Positions 1 through 8,900 of a DNA stretch of 64,000 bases are shown here, one piece after another. Source of the DNA: a virus. Position 1 is the stretch's first letter, and each line of letters begins with the position of its first letter. The DNA lies in the IMG/VR virus record IMGVR_UViG_3300042569_002782, positions 1 to 64,000 of that record; one strand, given 5' to 3'. The notes below the pieces were generated by a model. The model saw only the letters and a program-made list of their open reading frames with translations. It searched no databases and was not told the origin of the DNA. The position numbers and the translations under genes were made by a program.

Positions 1-281
1 TCAAAAAGCTGGTGTCCCTCGGTGCCAACTGTAGCATCGTCCCCATGGAAACTGGTACCGGGGCGGTTGCCGTATAACCGGCCAAATTCTGGTTCCGTAA
101 GCATAGTAACATGCTCAGAAGCGTTGGCTTCGGAACCCTCGTTGGCGTATTCGATTACGGTGTAACCCTGCGCCATCATCATCTTTGCAAAGCGTAATGC
201 CTTGCCAGTGAATGCACAATGGCTATATTGTTGGGTAGGTTGAGTGTGGAAAATTCCGATGAGGTGTAGGGTTGGTTTCAT
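1..281 (-). CDS. Putative glycosyltransferase, N-terminal part (3' end outside window)
   Basis: The frame opens with ATG at 281 and runs off the window edge after 93 codons. The visible N-terminus begins MKPTLHLIGIFHTQP and continues with HCAFTGKALRFAKMM, a glycine turn, VIEYANEGSEA and then EHVTML. In my recollection this pattern (hydrophobic strand, HTQ, YSHCAFT, long helix, acidic EHV) is the start of a GT-B-like glycosyltransferase found in many phages, which would modify virion, DNA or host glycans. It is the last minus-strand gene here and lies downstream of the fibre cluster, which suits a surface-sugar role. The catalytic half is not in the window, so substrate and activity cannot be judged. 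Confidence 0.55.
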   Translation of the reverse strand, partial: MKPTLHLIGIFHTQPTQQYSHCAFTGKALRFAKMMMAQGYTVIEYANEGSEANASEHVTMLTEPEFGRLYGNRPGTSFHGDDATVGTEGHQLF

Positions 282-388
282 TTTGTGGTTATTGGAAGTT
301 TTACAGTAAGGTGCTTAAAGTTAGTTGGTGCCCATGGTTAGGTGGGGTTCTGGGTGTGGCATGGCAGAGGCAGAAGGGGCCCAGGGTG

Positions 389-1339
389 CTACACCGTTGG
401 AGCGTTAACCTTGTACGGGTGGTCTGCGGCTAGGATGCTTTGTAAATTCCACCCCGCCACCGGACCGGCCAAATAACCCTCCACTAGCTGAACGGTGACA
501 AGGCTAGTGCCAGGGGGAAGAATAACAATCTCATATATCTCCCCAGTAAGTGGAATCGTGTTGTTGCCAAGCGCCCCGAGTTGCATCTGGAATGAAGCAT
601 TCCCAGTAGCAGCAGCAAATGTTTCTATGTTATTCTGGATTGAGACACCATTGATTCTGATTATTGACCGGTTTGCAGCTATTGCGCTGCCGGGGTTACC
701 GATATGCGAAATTATGACAGGCGTACCGCCTGGGTGTGCGTTGTCTGCTGTCTGATTTAATGCCGTGCTCTGACCCGAGGTTCCTCTTGATATTAGGACA
801 AGCGCTCTGTCGTTCCGGGAAGAACTAACTCTGTCATCGTAAATTAAGTAGAAACCCGTGTTGGCGGACACGCCAGCATTTGTTCCCAGTAAACCGTAAA
901 CTGCATTAGGGTTACTGCTGTTTCCGGCTTTCCACACAGCCACAATAGTTGCGCCTGCGCCAGCTGCAGTATGCAGGAAATTCCACGTTGCTGCCGAACT
1001 GGCAGAGGTAAGCCATTGGCTCCCGTTAAAAGTCAGACCGGCTTTACCGTTCAACGCATTTGGCGTAATGGTAGGCTGAGTTCCGCTAGTTGCTTGGTCA
1101 AAATTGCGCCCATTCCCTTTTCTGTCCCGCAGCTGAGAAACCCCTGTTGCGATCGTAGTTGTGGCCGTGTCATACGGCGCCCCCCACCACTCGGTGGCAG
1201 TTTGGGTTGGGGTCCATGGAGTTGTCCCCACCCTCCGCCTAGGAACAATAATCACCGGTTGCACCTCACGATTTGATAGCCCAGCGGCAGGGGTGATCCA
1301 TGGGGGAGGGAAACGCAATCCATCATTCCTCGATTCCAT
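389..1339 (-). CDS. LamG/concanavalin-like lectin-domain virion protein
   Basis: A 316-residue protein if translation starts at ATG 1339, which overlaps the stop region of the preceding gene by 17 nt; a longer frame reaches 1417 but would overlap the neighbour more. From about residue 75 the sequence has the alternating beta pattern of a LamG/concanavalin A-like jelly roll: LNGKAGLTFNGSQWL, then IVAVWKAG, GFYLIYDDR and a C-terminal GEIYEIVI strand. Such domains bind glycans and are common in phage tail fibres and receptor-binding tips. It is the distal gene of the fibre cluster, so a role in host recognition is inferred from position and fold. Confidence 0.55.
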   Translation of the reverse strand: MESRNDGLRFPPPWITPAAGLSNREVQPVIIVPRRRVGTTPWTPTQTATEWWGAPYDTATTTIATGVSQLRDRKGNGRNFDQATSGTQPTITPNALNGKAGLTFNGSQWLTSASSAATWNFLHTAAGAGATIVAVWKAGNSSNPNAVYGLLGTNAGVSANTGFYLIYDDRVSSSRNDRALVLISRGTSGQSTALNQTADNAHPGGTPVIISHIGNPGSAIAANRSIIRINGVSIQNNIETFAAATGNASFQMQLGALGNNTIPLTGEIYEIVILPPGTSLVTVQLVEGYLAGPVAGWNLQSILAADHPYKVNAPTV

Positions 1340-1988
1340 TAACCCAACCCGCGAGTTGCTGCCCGTTGGCGTCGCTTGTGGCCACTTGGCTAACCACAAA
1401 GTCAATAGGACCGGCATCCCCGGCGGCTTCGATCTCGCTGTACAACTGGGCTAACCTGGCGTCGTTGTGGAACGATGCTTGTAGCAGCGCTTCGTGTCTT
1501 GCGATTAGATTTGTGAACTGCGGCAAACGGTTATTTGCTGCCACCTGCTTCTCCGCGTATTGTAACTTCTCGGTGTAACCGTTCTCCTGGGGCCATAACA
1601 TCGCGTTGTAGCGGTCAGCATAGCCTTTGGCCAGTGTTTTCAGCTCAGCTATTGTGCGACGCTTAATGTTTTCGGAACGTACATAGGTTCCTTTGGGATG
1701 ACCATCGGGAGCCCCGCCAGGTTTCAAAACCAGGTTCCACCCTGAAGTCGTATCGTCAACATGGAATAGTTCTGGGTCAAATGGGACGGGTGTGAATGGC
1801 ACTAGCTCGTAATAGTCAGCAGGTTGGTCATGGGGGCGGCCATATAGAAATGGCCATCTACTACCAGCGGGGTTACGAACTTGACCGTCAGTAACAGCCA
1901 CAAAAAGCTTAACACTTTGGCCCTCTTGAGGGCCATCTTCGTAATACTCAATGCCGGTGATGGGATTAGTGGTGATAGCTGAGGTCAT
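1323..1988 (-). CDS. Unknown protein in fibre cluster
   Basis: A 221-residue protein starting MTSAITTNPITGIEYYEDG. The first half is rich in proline and aromatic residues (FTPVPFDPELFHVDD, TSGWNLVLKPGG). The second half is predicted helical (RRTIAELKTLAKGYADRYN and following). It lies between the collagen-like fibre and the lectin-like protein, 2 nt after the fibre gene stop, so it is probably co-translated with them. A beta N-terminus plus helical C-terminus next to a fibre could be a fibre-tip adaptor or assembly chaperone, but I recognise no family. Confidence 0.7.
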   Translation of the reverse strand: MTSAITTNPITGIEYYEDGPQEGQSVKLFVAVTDGQVRNPAGSRWPFLYGRPHDQPADYYELVPFTPVPFDPELFHVDDTTSGWNLVLKPGGAPDGHPKGTYVRSENIKRRTIAELKTLAKGYADRYNAMLWPQENGYTEKLQYAEKQVAANNRLPQFTNLIARHEALLQASFHNDARLAQLYSEIEAAGDAGPIDFVVSQVATSDANGQQLAGWVNGIEE

Positions 1989-1990
1989 GA

Positions 1991-4339
1991 TTAGGAATAA
2001 CGAACAATAACTGTAAAAATGTGACCAGAAGAGCCAGTGCCGACTGCGTTAAGGTTGAGCCCAAGAGTGTCCCCGGTTGTAAGGGTCAAGGGAGCGATTA
2101 AAGTAGATGTGACATCAGTGAAGTAACCAGCTACGGTACTTACTGCCGCCAGAGAAGCGTCAGCACTTAAGAGGTTTGACCTTGTGCCGCTGCGACGGGC
2201 GTAGAGCATTGCCTGACTTGTACTGCTGCCAGTGGAAACTGGAGAGCATTCCCAGTAAGCTGCTATAACCGTACACGCACGGAGAACTGTTGTTTCAACG
2301 TAGTTTGCCCCTGGGGTTGCAGTTTCACCCCTATTGGAAACAACAAGCTTAATAATGTCTGAGGGGACGAAAGTTCCACTCTGGATGGATAGTCCCCCGG
2401 ATAAAGTTGCTCCAGCAGCAACGCCGCCATTGTTGTAAATAACTTGGCCCGTGGTACCAGCGACTGGGCCTGTTGCCCCGGAAACCCCGATGACGCCTGT
2501 TGCCCCAGTAGCACCGATTGGGCCTGACACCCCAGTTATACCCTGGGGCCCAGTTGCTCCGGTGGTTCCGATCCCAGTGGCACCGATGATACCAGTTGCC
2601 CCTGTCACCCCGATAGGGCCAGTTGCTCCCGTAGATCCCTGGGCACCGTTCACTAGTGCTAGGAATAATGAATGGTTATTACTGAAGTTGGTTGTCCCTG
2701 ACCCGGAAGAATTCAGCAGGGATACAGGATATTGCCAGTAACTATTTGGGGTGCTAGGGTTTATGTTGGACGGTGTGCCATTAATCACCCAAGTTTGGTA
2801 ATTTGAACTATCGTTTCTATCTTGTATAGTAATTTTTTCAGTCTGAGTTAAACTCGATAAGAAAATATCGATGTCTGTGTTGTCATCCGTTAAATGACTA
2901 ATGTTTAATGCGGTTGAGTTGATTTGTGTGGCATTGTTCCAGATTAAGTTGCCCTGGCCGGGATCTCCCGTAGTGGCCGTAGTTTTGGCGCTGTACAGGA
3001 ATAGACTAGAAGAATACCCTTGGGGACCAGTGGCCCCTGTGCTACCCGATAAACCAGTTGCTCCCGTGGTTCCAACAGGCCCAGTGGCCCCCGTGGTTCC
3101 AACCCCGGTAGCTCCAGTTGCCCCTGAAACTCCAACAACGCCAGTTGCCCCTGTACTTCCTATTGCCCCTGCTACACCTGTAGCACCAGTTGCCCCGAAA
3201 CCTGTTGCCCCGGTTGCTCCTGTTGCCCCGGTCGCACCCGTTGTGCCAACAACGCCAGTTGCCCCGGTTGCCCCGGAAACCCCAATTCCTGCAGGTCCAG
3301 TCGCCCCCGTTGTACCAACAACGCCAGTTGCCCCGGTTGCCCCGAAACCTGATGCTCCCGTTGCCCCGGTCGCCCCATCTGCACCGGTAGCCCCGGTTGC
3401 TCCTGACGCTCCAAAACCTGACGCCCCAGTTGCTCCTATCGCACCGGTAGCTCCGGAAACTCCAATTCCGGTAGGTCCAGTTGCCCCCGTTGTGCCAACA
3501 ACGCCAGTTGCTCCTGACGCTCCAGTTGCTCCTGACGCCCCGAAACCTGATGCTCCGGTAGCACCGGTTGCTCCAGAAACCCCGGTAGCTCCGGTAGCAC
3601 CTGATGCCCCAAAACCAGTCGCACCATCCGCGCCGGTAGCTCCGGTAGCACCTGATGCCCCGGTTGCCCCAGACGCCCCGAAACCGGAAGCCCCGGTTGC
3701 TCCAGTCGCACCATCCGCACCGGTCGCACCGGTCGCTCCCGACGCTCCAAAACCAGTCGCACCAGTTATACCAATCGGCCCAGTTGCCCCAGTTGCTCCT
3801 GATGCCCCCGACGCTCCGAAACCGGAAGCTCCAGTTGCCCCGGTCTCCCCGGCAGCCCCGGTCTCCCCAATTGGGCCCGAAGCCCCAGTCGGACCGGCTA
3901 CTCCAGTAGGTCCAGTATCCCCACGGAAGCTAGACACCCATTGGCCACCTGCCAGACCAACATACCAAACCGAAAGATACGACGACAAGGTATCAAACCA
4001 TAGGGCGCCGTTTACAGGGTTCGGTGGGGCGGATGCCGATACGGAAGCACACGGGGTGCATCCACTAGAGGACGAAGTAACTTCCTTCCACTGCCCAAGG
4101 GTTCCAGGTTCTAGGACCCAAATATATAAAATTTCGCTTACAGTATTAAACCAAAAAGACCCTTGGAGAATTGGTGGCGCAGGTTGAGAAGCAGAGACGT
4201 AGATCGGGACTGTAGTCGGTTCAGGCTCAGATAGGTTAATCCATTGCCTCCCGTTCCAACGATAGTCAGATCCCTGCCATGTGAAAGTTTCACCTGGTGT
4301 GGGATTTGGTGGAAAATTTGTTGGAAAATTATTGGTCAT
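1991..4339 (-). CDS. Collagen-like tail fibre protein
   Basis: A 782-residue protein. An N-terminal module of about 140 residues carries tryptophan-rich motifs ([46 protein letters not shown]) that probably anchor the fibre to the tail. It is followed by long Gly-X-Y tracts, mostly [15 protein letters not shown]-type, interrupted by a globular insert of about 125 residues (coordinates near 2640-3020). A C-terminal beta domain of about 150 residues follows, ending in VIVRYS. Collagen-like triplets form trimeric rods in phage fibres. Codon use in the repeats varies, which suggests expansion followed by drift rather than a very recent amplification. Host recognition is the likely role. Confidence 0.8.
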   Translation of the reverse strand: MTNNFPTNFPPNPTPGETFTWQGSDYRWNGRQWINLSEPEPTTVPIYVSASQPAPPILQGSFWFNTVSEILYIWVLEPGTLGQWKEVTSSSSGCTPCASVSASAPPNPVNGALWFDTLSSYLSVWYVGLAGGQWVSSFRGDTGPTGVAGPTGASGPIGETGAAGETGATGASGFGASGASGATGATGPIGITGATGFGASGATGATGADGATGATGASGFGASGATGASGATGATGADGATGFGASGATGATGVSGATGATGASGFGASGATGASGATGVVGTTGATGPTGIGVSGATGAIGATGASGFGASGATGATGADGATGATGASGFGATGATGVVGTTGATGPAGIGVSGATGATGVVGTTGATGATGATGATGFGATGATGVAGAIGSTGATGVVGVSGATGATGVGTTGATGPVGTTGATGLSGSTGATGPQGYSSSLFLYSAKTTATTGDPGQGNLIWNNATQINSTALNISHLTDDNTDIDIFLSSLTQTEKITIQDRNDSSNYQTWVINGTPSNINPSTPNSYWQYPVSLLNSSGSGTTNFSNNHSLFLALVNGAQGSTGATGPIGVTGATGIIGATGIGTTGATGPQGITGVSGPIGATGATGVIGVSGATGPVAGTTGQVIYNNGGVAAGATLSGGLSIQSGTFVPSDIIKLVVSNRGETATPGANYVETTVLRACTVIAAYWECSPVSTGSSTSQAMLYARRSGTRSNLLSADASLAAVSTVAGYFTDVTSTLIAPLTLTTGDTLGLNLNAVGTGSSGHIFTVIVRYS
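2455..3930 (-). repeat. Gly-X-Y (collagen-like) coding repeat tract
   Basis: Two blocks of 9-nt coding periodicity (Gly-X-Thr or Gly-X-Ser triplets) flank a non-repetitive insert near 2640-3020. Higher-order units such as [15 protein letters not shown] recur about every 45-60 nt, so the tract is prone to unequal recombination and length change. Confidence 0.85.
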
Positions 4340-4340
4340 T

Positions 4341-4625
4341 TTAGACTTCAGGGGGTAGTGACCGTGGGTTCAAAGTACCGCCACTCGGTTGTATTTTCTG
4401 TATTAAAACACCAAGGTCATGATACACGTCAAAGATATCGACCATTTTGTAAGCTCGGACAACATCAACAATACCATCTTTTCGAATAACCGTGTGACAA
4501 TCCGAAGTTAATTGCCCAGGGATAATGTCATAGAGCTTAACATCTTCAGCAACGACTTTCACCTTTGACATTTGATTTGGGGTTAAACCTTTGGATACTT
4601 TTACCCTACTCTTTCCACAACTCAC
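4341..4625 (-). CDS. Small unknown protein, translationally coupled to the repeat ORF
   Basis: A 94-residue protein starting at GTG 4625; the GTG overlaps the TGA of the 33-codon ORF upstream (GTGA), a typical coupling junction. The sequence contains [20 protein letters not shown] and [19 protein letters not shown], a beta-rich pattern without transmembrane segments. Its first eight codons lie inside the 131-bp direct repeat. It sits between two fibre genes. I do not recognise the family. Confidence 0.6.
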   Translation of the reverse strand: MSCGKSRVKVSKGLTPNQMSKVKVVAEDVKLYDIIPGQLTSDCHTVIRKDGIVDVVRAYKMVDIFDVYHDLGVLIQKIQPSGGTLNPRSLPPEV

Positions 4626-4728
4626 AAAAGAAGCAGCGTCAGCAATGGTACAACCATCGTCAAAAACGCAATTAGAAAGCCCCCCACCTCATTGGCAAGG
4701 GGCCACAGACTATCAGGTTCCATGTTTG
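4598..4728. repeat. 131-bp direct repeat, copy 1
   Basis: Identical, by reading base for base, to 5656-5786 (offset 1058 bp). It contains a 33-codon hydrophobic ORF and a 10-bp GC-rich hairpin (GCCCCTTGCC / GGTGGGGGGC, loop AATGA, three G-U pairs) followed on the minus strand by CTTTC. It lies directly downstream of the fibre gene at 4775-5524. Confidence 0.95.
4622..4723 (-). CDS. 33-residue hydrophobic peptide, copy 1
   Basis: ATG at 4723 to TGA at 4622. The peptide is MEPDSLWPLANEV followed by a continuous hydrophobic stretch rich in L, I, V and F, so it would be a single-span membrane micro-protein. The same peptide is encoded by the second repeat copy at 5680-5781. Its length is similar to small photosystem or cytochrome b6f subunits, but I see no match to PetN, PetG, PsbM or PsaI. 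The DNA also forms a strong hairpin, so it may be a terminator with an incidental ORF. Identity of the two copies means there is no codon-level evidence either way. Confidence 0.35.
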   Translation of the reverse strand: MEPDSLWPLANEVGGFLIAFLTMVVPLLTLLLL

Positions 4729-4774
4729 ATTGCTCGTTTATCTTTTCGTCTTGGTTTCACAATTTCTTGAAAAT

Positions 4775-5524
4775 TTAATTTTTTGTACCTAGCATCCAAA
4801 CTTTTAAACCGGTTCCAGCATTTGTACTTCCGATCTGATTTATAAATATAGTGATTTCAGCGTCTACTGAGAGGCTAGTGGTGGACAATACTGCACTGTT
4901 TCCGCCTACTTCACTACCGGCCGCAATTACCGGAAGAACGGAGAAAATCGACACTCCTTGGGATTTAATGTCTACAATTAAGCTTGATCCAGTCGGTGCT
5001 GTATTGGTGCTTATTTTAACCCCGCTAAGGGTCATCGAGTAAGGGATACGAAAGGTGAATCTTAAGCCCGTTGTTAAGTTAGATGTTTCGTCTGAGCAAC
5101 AAAAGCCAATGTCCGCACCAGTATTTCCAGCAGGACCGATAACGCCAGTGGGTCCCGTCGCACCCGCCGCCCCTGTCGCACCAGTTAGTCCTATGGGGCC
5201 TGTTGCCCCGGAAATCCCAACTCCCGTCGCACCGGTATTACCCCCAGGGCCCGTTGGACCCGTGCTACCACTGGGGCCTGTTGGACCTGTTGGACCCGAA
5301 ACAGTACCTACAGACTTTTCAACGAAGTCAGTGTTTAAAATTCCGCCTTGAAACCAGTATTCTGTGAGTGAACCCCCAACAAAGACCCCAACGGTTAGAC
5401 CCAGATAGCGCACAATAGGTTCAATAGTTGCTAGCGCTTCAGCCTCGCTATTATACGGACCGTAACGTTCGTCAGTGGCTTTCGGAGCTTGAACTATTAG
5501 GTTGTCATTAAGATCGATTGCCAT
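4775..5524 (-). CDS. Short collagen-like tail fibre
   Basis: A 249-residue protein. The first 70 residues ([20 protein letters not shown], then [15 protein letters not shown] and a TEYWF motif) are closely similar to the start of the 1455-residue fibre upstream, so both probably dock at the same tail site. Residues about 75-140 are Gly-X-Y repeats ([19 protein letters not shown]), followed by a beta-sheet C-terminal head of about 110 residues ending in VWMLGTKN. This looks like an alternative or shortened fibre made by duplication of the anchor. It lies between the two copies of the 131-bp repeat. Confidence 0.75.
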   Translation of the reverse strand: MAIDLNDNLIVQAPKATDERYGPYNSEAEALATIEPIVRYLGLTVGVFVGGSLTEYWFQGGILNTDFVEKSVGTVSGPTGPTGPSGSTGPTGPGGNTGATGVGISGATGPIGLTGATGAAGATGPTGVIGPAGNTGADIGFCCSDETSNLTTGLRFTFRIPYSMTLSGVKISTNTAPTGSSLIVDIKSQGVSIFSVLPVIAAGSEVGGNSAVLSTTSLSVDAEITIFINQIGSTNAGTGLKVWMLGTKN

Positions 5525-5571
5525 TGTGACTAGTTAGTTATAAAAAATTGAACTTTTGCTACGTTATTGAA

Positions 5572-5655
5572 TTAAAGAGCCCCAGTACAAGTAAAGTCTT
5601 TGATCTTATCCCCATACACATTGGGGCTGCAATCTTTCCCAAAGAGATTCGCCAT
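5572..5655 (-). CDS. 27-residue small ORF after repeat copy 2
   Basis: ATG 5655 to TAA 5572, encoding MANLFGKDCSPNVYGDKIKD plus seven residues. The start is right behind the end of the 131-bp repeat, where the sequence AGTAGGGTAAAAG may act as the ribosome-binding region. In repeat copy 1 the same repeat end leads into the 94-codon gene instead, so this may be a decayed or alternative downstream partner. Support is limited to length, start context and a normal amino-acid mix. Confidence 0.3.
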   Translation of the reverse strand: MANLFGKDCSPNVYGDKIKDFTCTGAL

Positions 5656-5786
5656 CTTTTACCCTACTCTTTCCACAACTCACAAAAGAAGCAGCGTCAG
5701 CAATGGTACAACCATCGTCAAAAACGCAATTAGAAAGCCCCCCACCTCATTGGCAAGGGGCCACAGACTATCAGGTTCCATGTTTG
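5656..5786. repeat. 131-bp direct repeat, copy 2
   Basis: Second copy of the repeat at 4598-4728, with the same orientation and hairpin. It lies immediately downstream of the 1455-residue fibre gene, so each fibre gene with the shared N-terminal anchor is followed by one copy. Recombination between copies would remove about 1.06 kb containing the short collagen-like fibre. Confidence 0.95.
5680..5781 (-). CDS. 33-residue hydrophobic peptide, copy 2
   Basis: The same predicted single-span membrane peptide as at 4622-4723 (MEPDSLWPLANEV plus a hydrophobic tail), from ATG 5781 to TGA 5680. Upstream, 5782-5933 holds an A11 run and one GGGTAAAA octamer at 5831-5838, 50 nt before this ATG. A hydrophilic 50-60 codon ORF also crosses that stretch, but I could not support it. 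Confidence 0.35.
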   Translation of the reverse strand: MEPDSLWPLANEVGGFLIAFLTMVVPLLTLLLL

Positions 5787-5933
5787 TTTGTTTGTGGTGT
5801 CACTTTCATTTGGGTCTTCACTGAGAGAGTTTTTACCCCTCCCCATTTTTTTTTTTGGTACGTCAATCTGTGGCCGATTCTCCTCACTCAATGTATACAT
5901 TGCAATATAGAGTTGAGATGTTGGCGCGTTGAT

Positions 5934-8900
5934 TTATAGCTCCTCATTGTACGGCGTAAACCCGAATTTTCCGTCGTTTTCATAAAAGAACATTGCTCCG
6001 AATTCCACGTCGTAAGTCTGTGATTTGTCATCAAAGTAGAACTTTAATAGAGCATTGGAAGTGTATGGATCGACAAGGGTTAGATCCAGGTCTGGTGCTT
6101 CAATGGCGAATGTATATTTTCTCCAGAATGGAGGCACGTTGAACTTAGTGTGAAAGCCCCCGTCAACCTTGAAATTGTTGCCGCTTGTTCCGGCGTAGAA
6201 CTGGGTGAACAAAGTGACCGAGTTTTTTCTGTTTGATCTGGCCCAAAGGCATAAAAACATCTTTTTGCCTCTGAGCTTGTCTAGTTCTTCAGGGTAACCC
6301 ACTCTTGCTGCCCATGCTCTAAACTCGCAAGTTTGGAAAGTATATGACGTTACCCCCGTCTCAGCCGCCTTTTGGAACCTATAGATGTAGTAGGATGGGT
6401 TTATCTGCCCTGCAGTGTAAGACCCCTGGCCAGCTCGTAAATCAATAACAACATCATTTTTTGTTCGTCTGATTATATATATTGGCTTCTGAATGGAGGC
6501 ACTGGGGCCCAACTTTATAGAATTGGAGCGGTCGGCAAAGAAAAACTCCGTTTCTGCAGCAGCAGGGGAATATACAAGGGTGTCCGGCGGCAGGGGCCCT
6601 AGATTTACAATACTAAATGCGCGAGTTTGGGGCTTCAATATTGTTAGCAACCCGTACCTGGAAACAGGTTTAGTTATTCTAATCTGCTGCATGTACCCTT
6701 GGAAGAAGTCGGTTGCCCCCGAAAACCCCCCGCGACCCATGATTGGTCTGTTAAACCCGGAAATTATAAACCTTCCGCTAAACGAAATAGTTAGGCTTGG
6801 TTCGATGATATCGTCAATATATACCCTTGCCATACCCCTGGTTATGGTCATAACGAGTTTGGTGAAGATGTTGATTGGAATTGTGCGCAAACTGGTGGCG
6901 TCTATGGTTTGACCGCCTGTGCTACGATTCCTGGCCAGCGCTAACTTCCCATTCGCGTCAAGGATGAGTGCAAACGGCGCAGATTCAGACGTGGCTCCAA
7001 AGTCGATCAAGGTTTGACTTACATTGTTCCTAAGTGGATAAACTAAAAACTCTAAAGTGAGATCATCCGAACCAAAGTAAAACGGAGCAGTGGGATTGTT
7101 ATTATCAGCTACTCCCGGGGTTAGCAGCGCGTTCGTTCCATTAAAGAAAAAACTACCCGTACTAAACCTGAAGATGGAGTTGTTGATTGTGACGTTTGTG
7201 TTATTTAAGGTTAAGGCCCTTGTGCTTCTATCGACAAACTCATTTCCTTGAAGTAAAAGTACATTGCTAGGGAAATAAGTATCTATGTTGTCCTCGGTTC
7301 CTTCGGGTGTGAAATTAGCCTTAGAAGGGTTTTTTAGTAAATTTATAACGGGTTGTTCATTCTGTGAGAAGGTCTCAAATTGATTTTTTCTTTGGACAGT
7401 ATTCCCACTTAAGAGGGCATCATTGTATTCAAATTCAAACTCACTATTAATTGAATATACAGACTCTCTTGTGCAGCCGTCTAGACCGTTACCGGTTATC
7501 TTGAATCCCGTGCAACGCTCCAGGACAATAGAAGCGTAAGGCCTGATGTAAAGCCTTCTGCCGTTTGATTCGTACCTCCTAAGGTAAGTTGAACTTGACC
7601 CCCCGTTGTCGCATCCTCGCACCATGTTATTGGTGCCGATAACCCAATCTTTGCAGCTAATAGCTTTAATGTGAGTAGAAATATCCACGGGACTATCGGG
7701 CATATAGTATTTGCCCCTTGGCGGGACGCGCCGCCCACCTCGAAAAAAGAAGCAGCCGCTCACTGTCCAGTAATCGGAGCGATCAGCGCTTATTGCAGCG
7801 TACCCGCAGGTATCCCAGTAGACAGTGCTCCATACATTGTCTGGAGAGAACAAGGCGGTAACACCATGCTCATGAATGTATTCAATTCTTCCATTAGTGT
7901 AGGTATTAGCGGCAGTTCCGCCCCTCATTTGCAGGCCAATTCTTGTGTTGTAGATATAGAAACTCTGCAACCGTGAGTCGAACATATTGTCGGACGATAT
8001 GCCTACGTCACACGCATTAATAAAGAAGTTTTCAAAAATGTGGACGTTGCTAGGCCCATCAACTTTGACACCTGCAGCACCCCTAAAGTTTCTTACTGTG
8101 AAATTGCTCATCTTGACGCTCCATTCACACGCGACCCCATTGGCATATCTGCCGCCAAGAGGAGTGCCTGAAATGAGGCCTTCGGCGGAGATCGCCAGGC
8201 CGGAAGGCAATGCCTTTGCGCTAAAGGTGCAACCTGATACAGTAGCCTCAACCTGATAAGAATATGGCTGGCCCTTGACGGCAACAGGAAGATTCCAAAT
8301 CAAGGATGTCTTCAGCTGTGGTCTTGCTGCCCATGTGTTCCCTAAAAAGCTGATAAGCCCACTTACCGATTTTCCAGTTGAATCAGTGCCAATAAGGAAG
8401 AATGAGAAGTTTCCAGAAGTTGTAGGCGTCCCTGTTATAAGGGCCCTTATGCCATCGGTTGAAAGATTTAATCCCGGAGCGGGAGAAGTCGTGGTTGGGT
8501 ACCCGGGCTGATTGTTCCCGGTAGAACGAGCGGGGTCAATTTGCCAGGTGAACGGGCCAACTCCGCCGACAGGGTAAATAGTCCCTTGGTAGGCCACGCC
8601 TATAGCCGCGTCTGCAAGGCTGCCATACAATGATGGGTATGCGGTATTTTCAACCGTGAAGTCTATCAGGATTTCATCAATGAGAGTATTGGCCTCAAAG
8701 TTGACCGTACTGGTGGCACTTGTTATTGCTACTTTTAGCGTGTACTGTCCGAACGAGTTGGCAGTGGGGGTGCCGGTAACCTCTCCGGTAGTAAGGTTCA
8801 TTACCAGACCTTCAGGTCCATTCACTATCCACCAATAATGGGAAACGCCATCGTTGTTGAGAACATTGAAGGTATATTTATAGGCTTGATTTATGGTAGC

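Noticed and set aside
2901-4187. Long plus-strand open frame of Ala/Pro/Val repeats opposite the collagen-like fibre
   Set aside because: It is the mirror of the Gly-X-Thr codons on the minus strand (APVAPVAP type), has no start signal and no independent support.
5750-5925. Hydrophilic ORF of about 55-60 codons on the minus strand starting MYTLSEENRP
   Set aside because: It crosses an A11 run and the repeat boundary and ends out of frame with the known small ORF; no start support.
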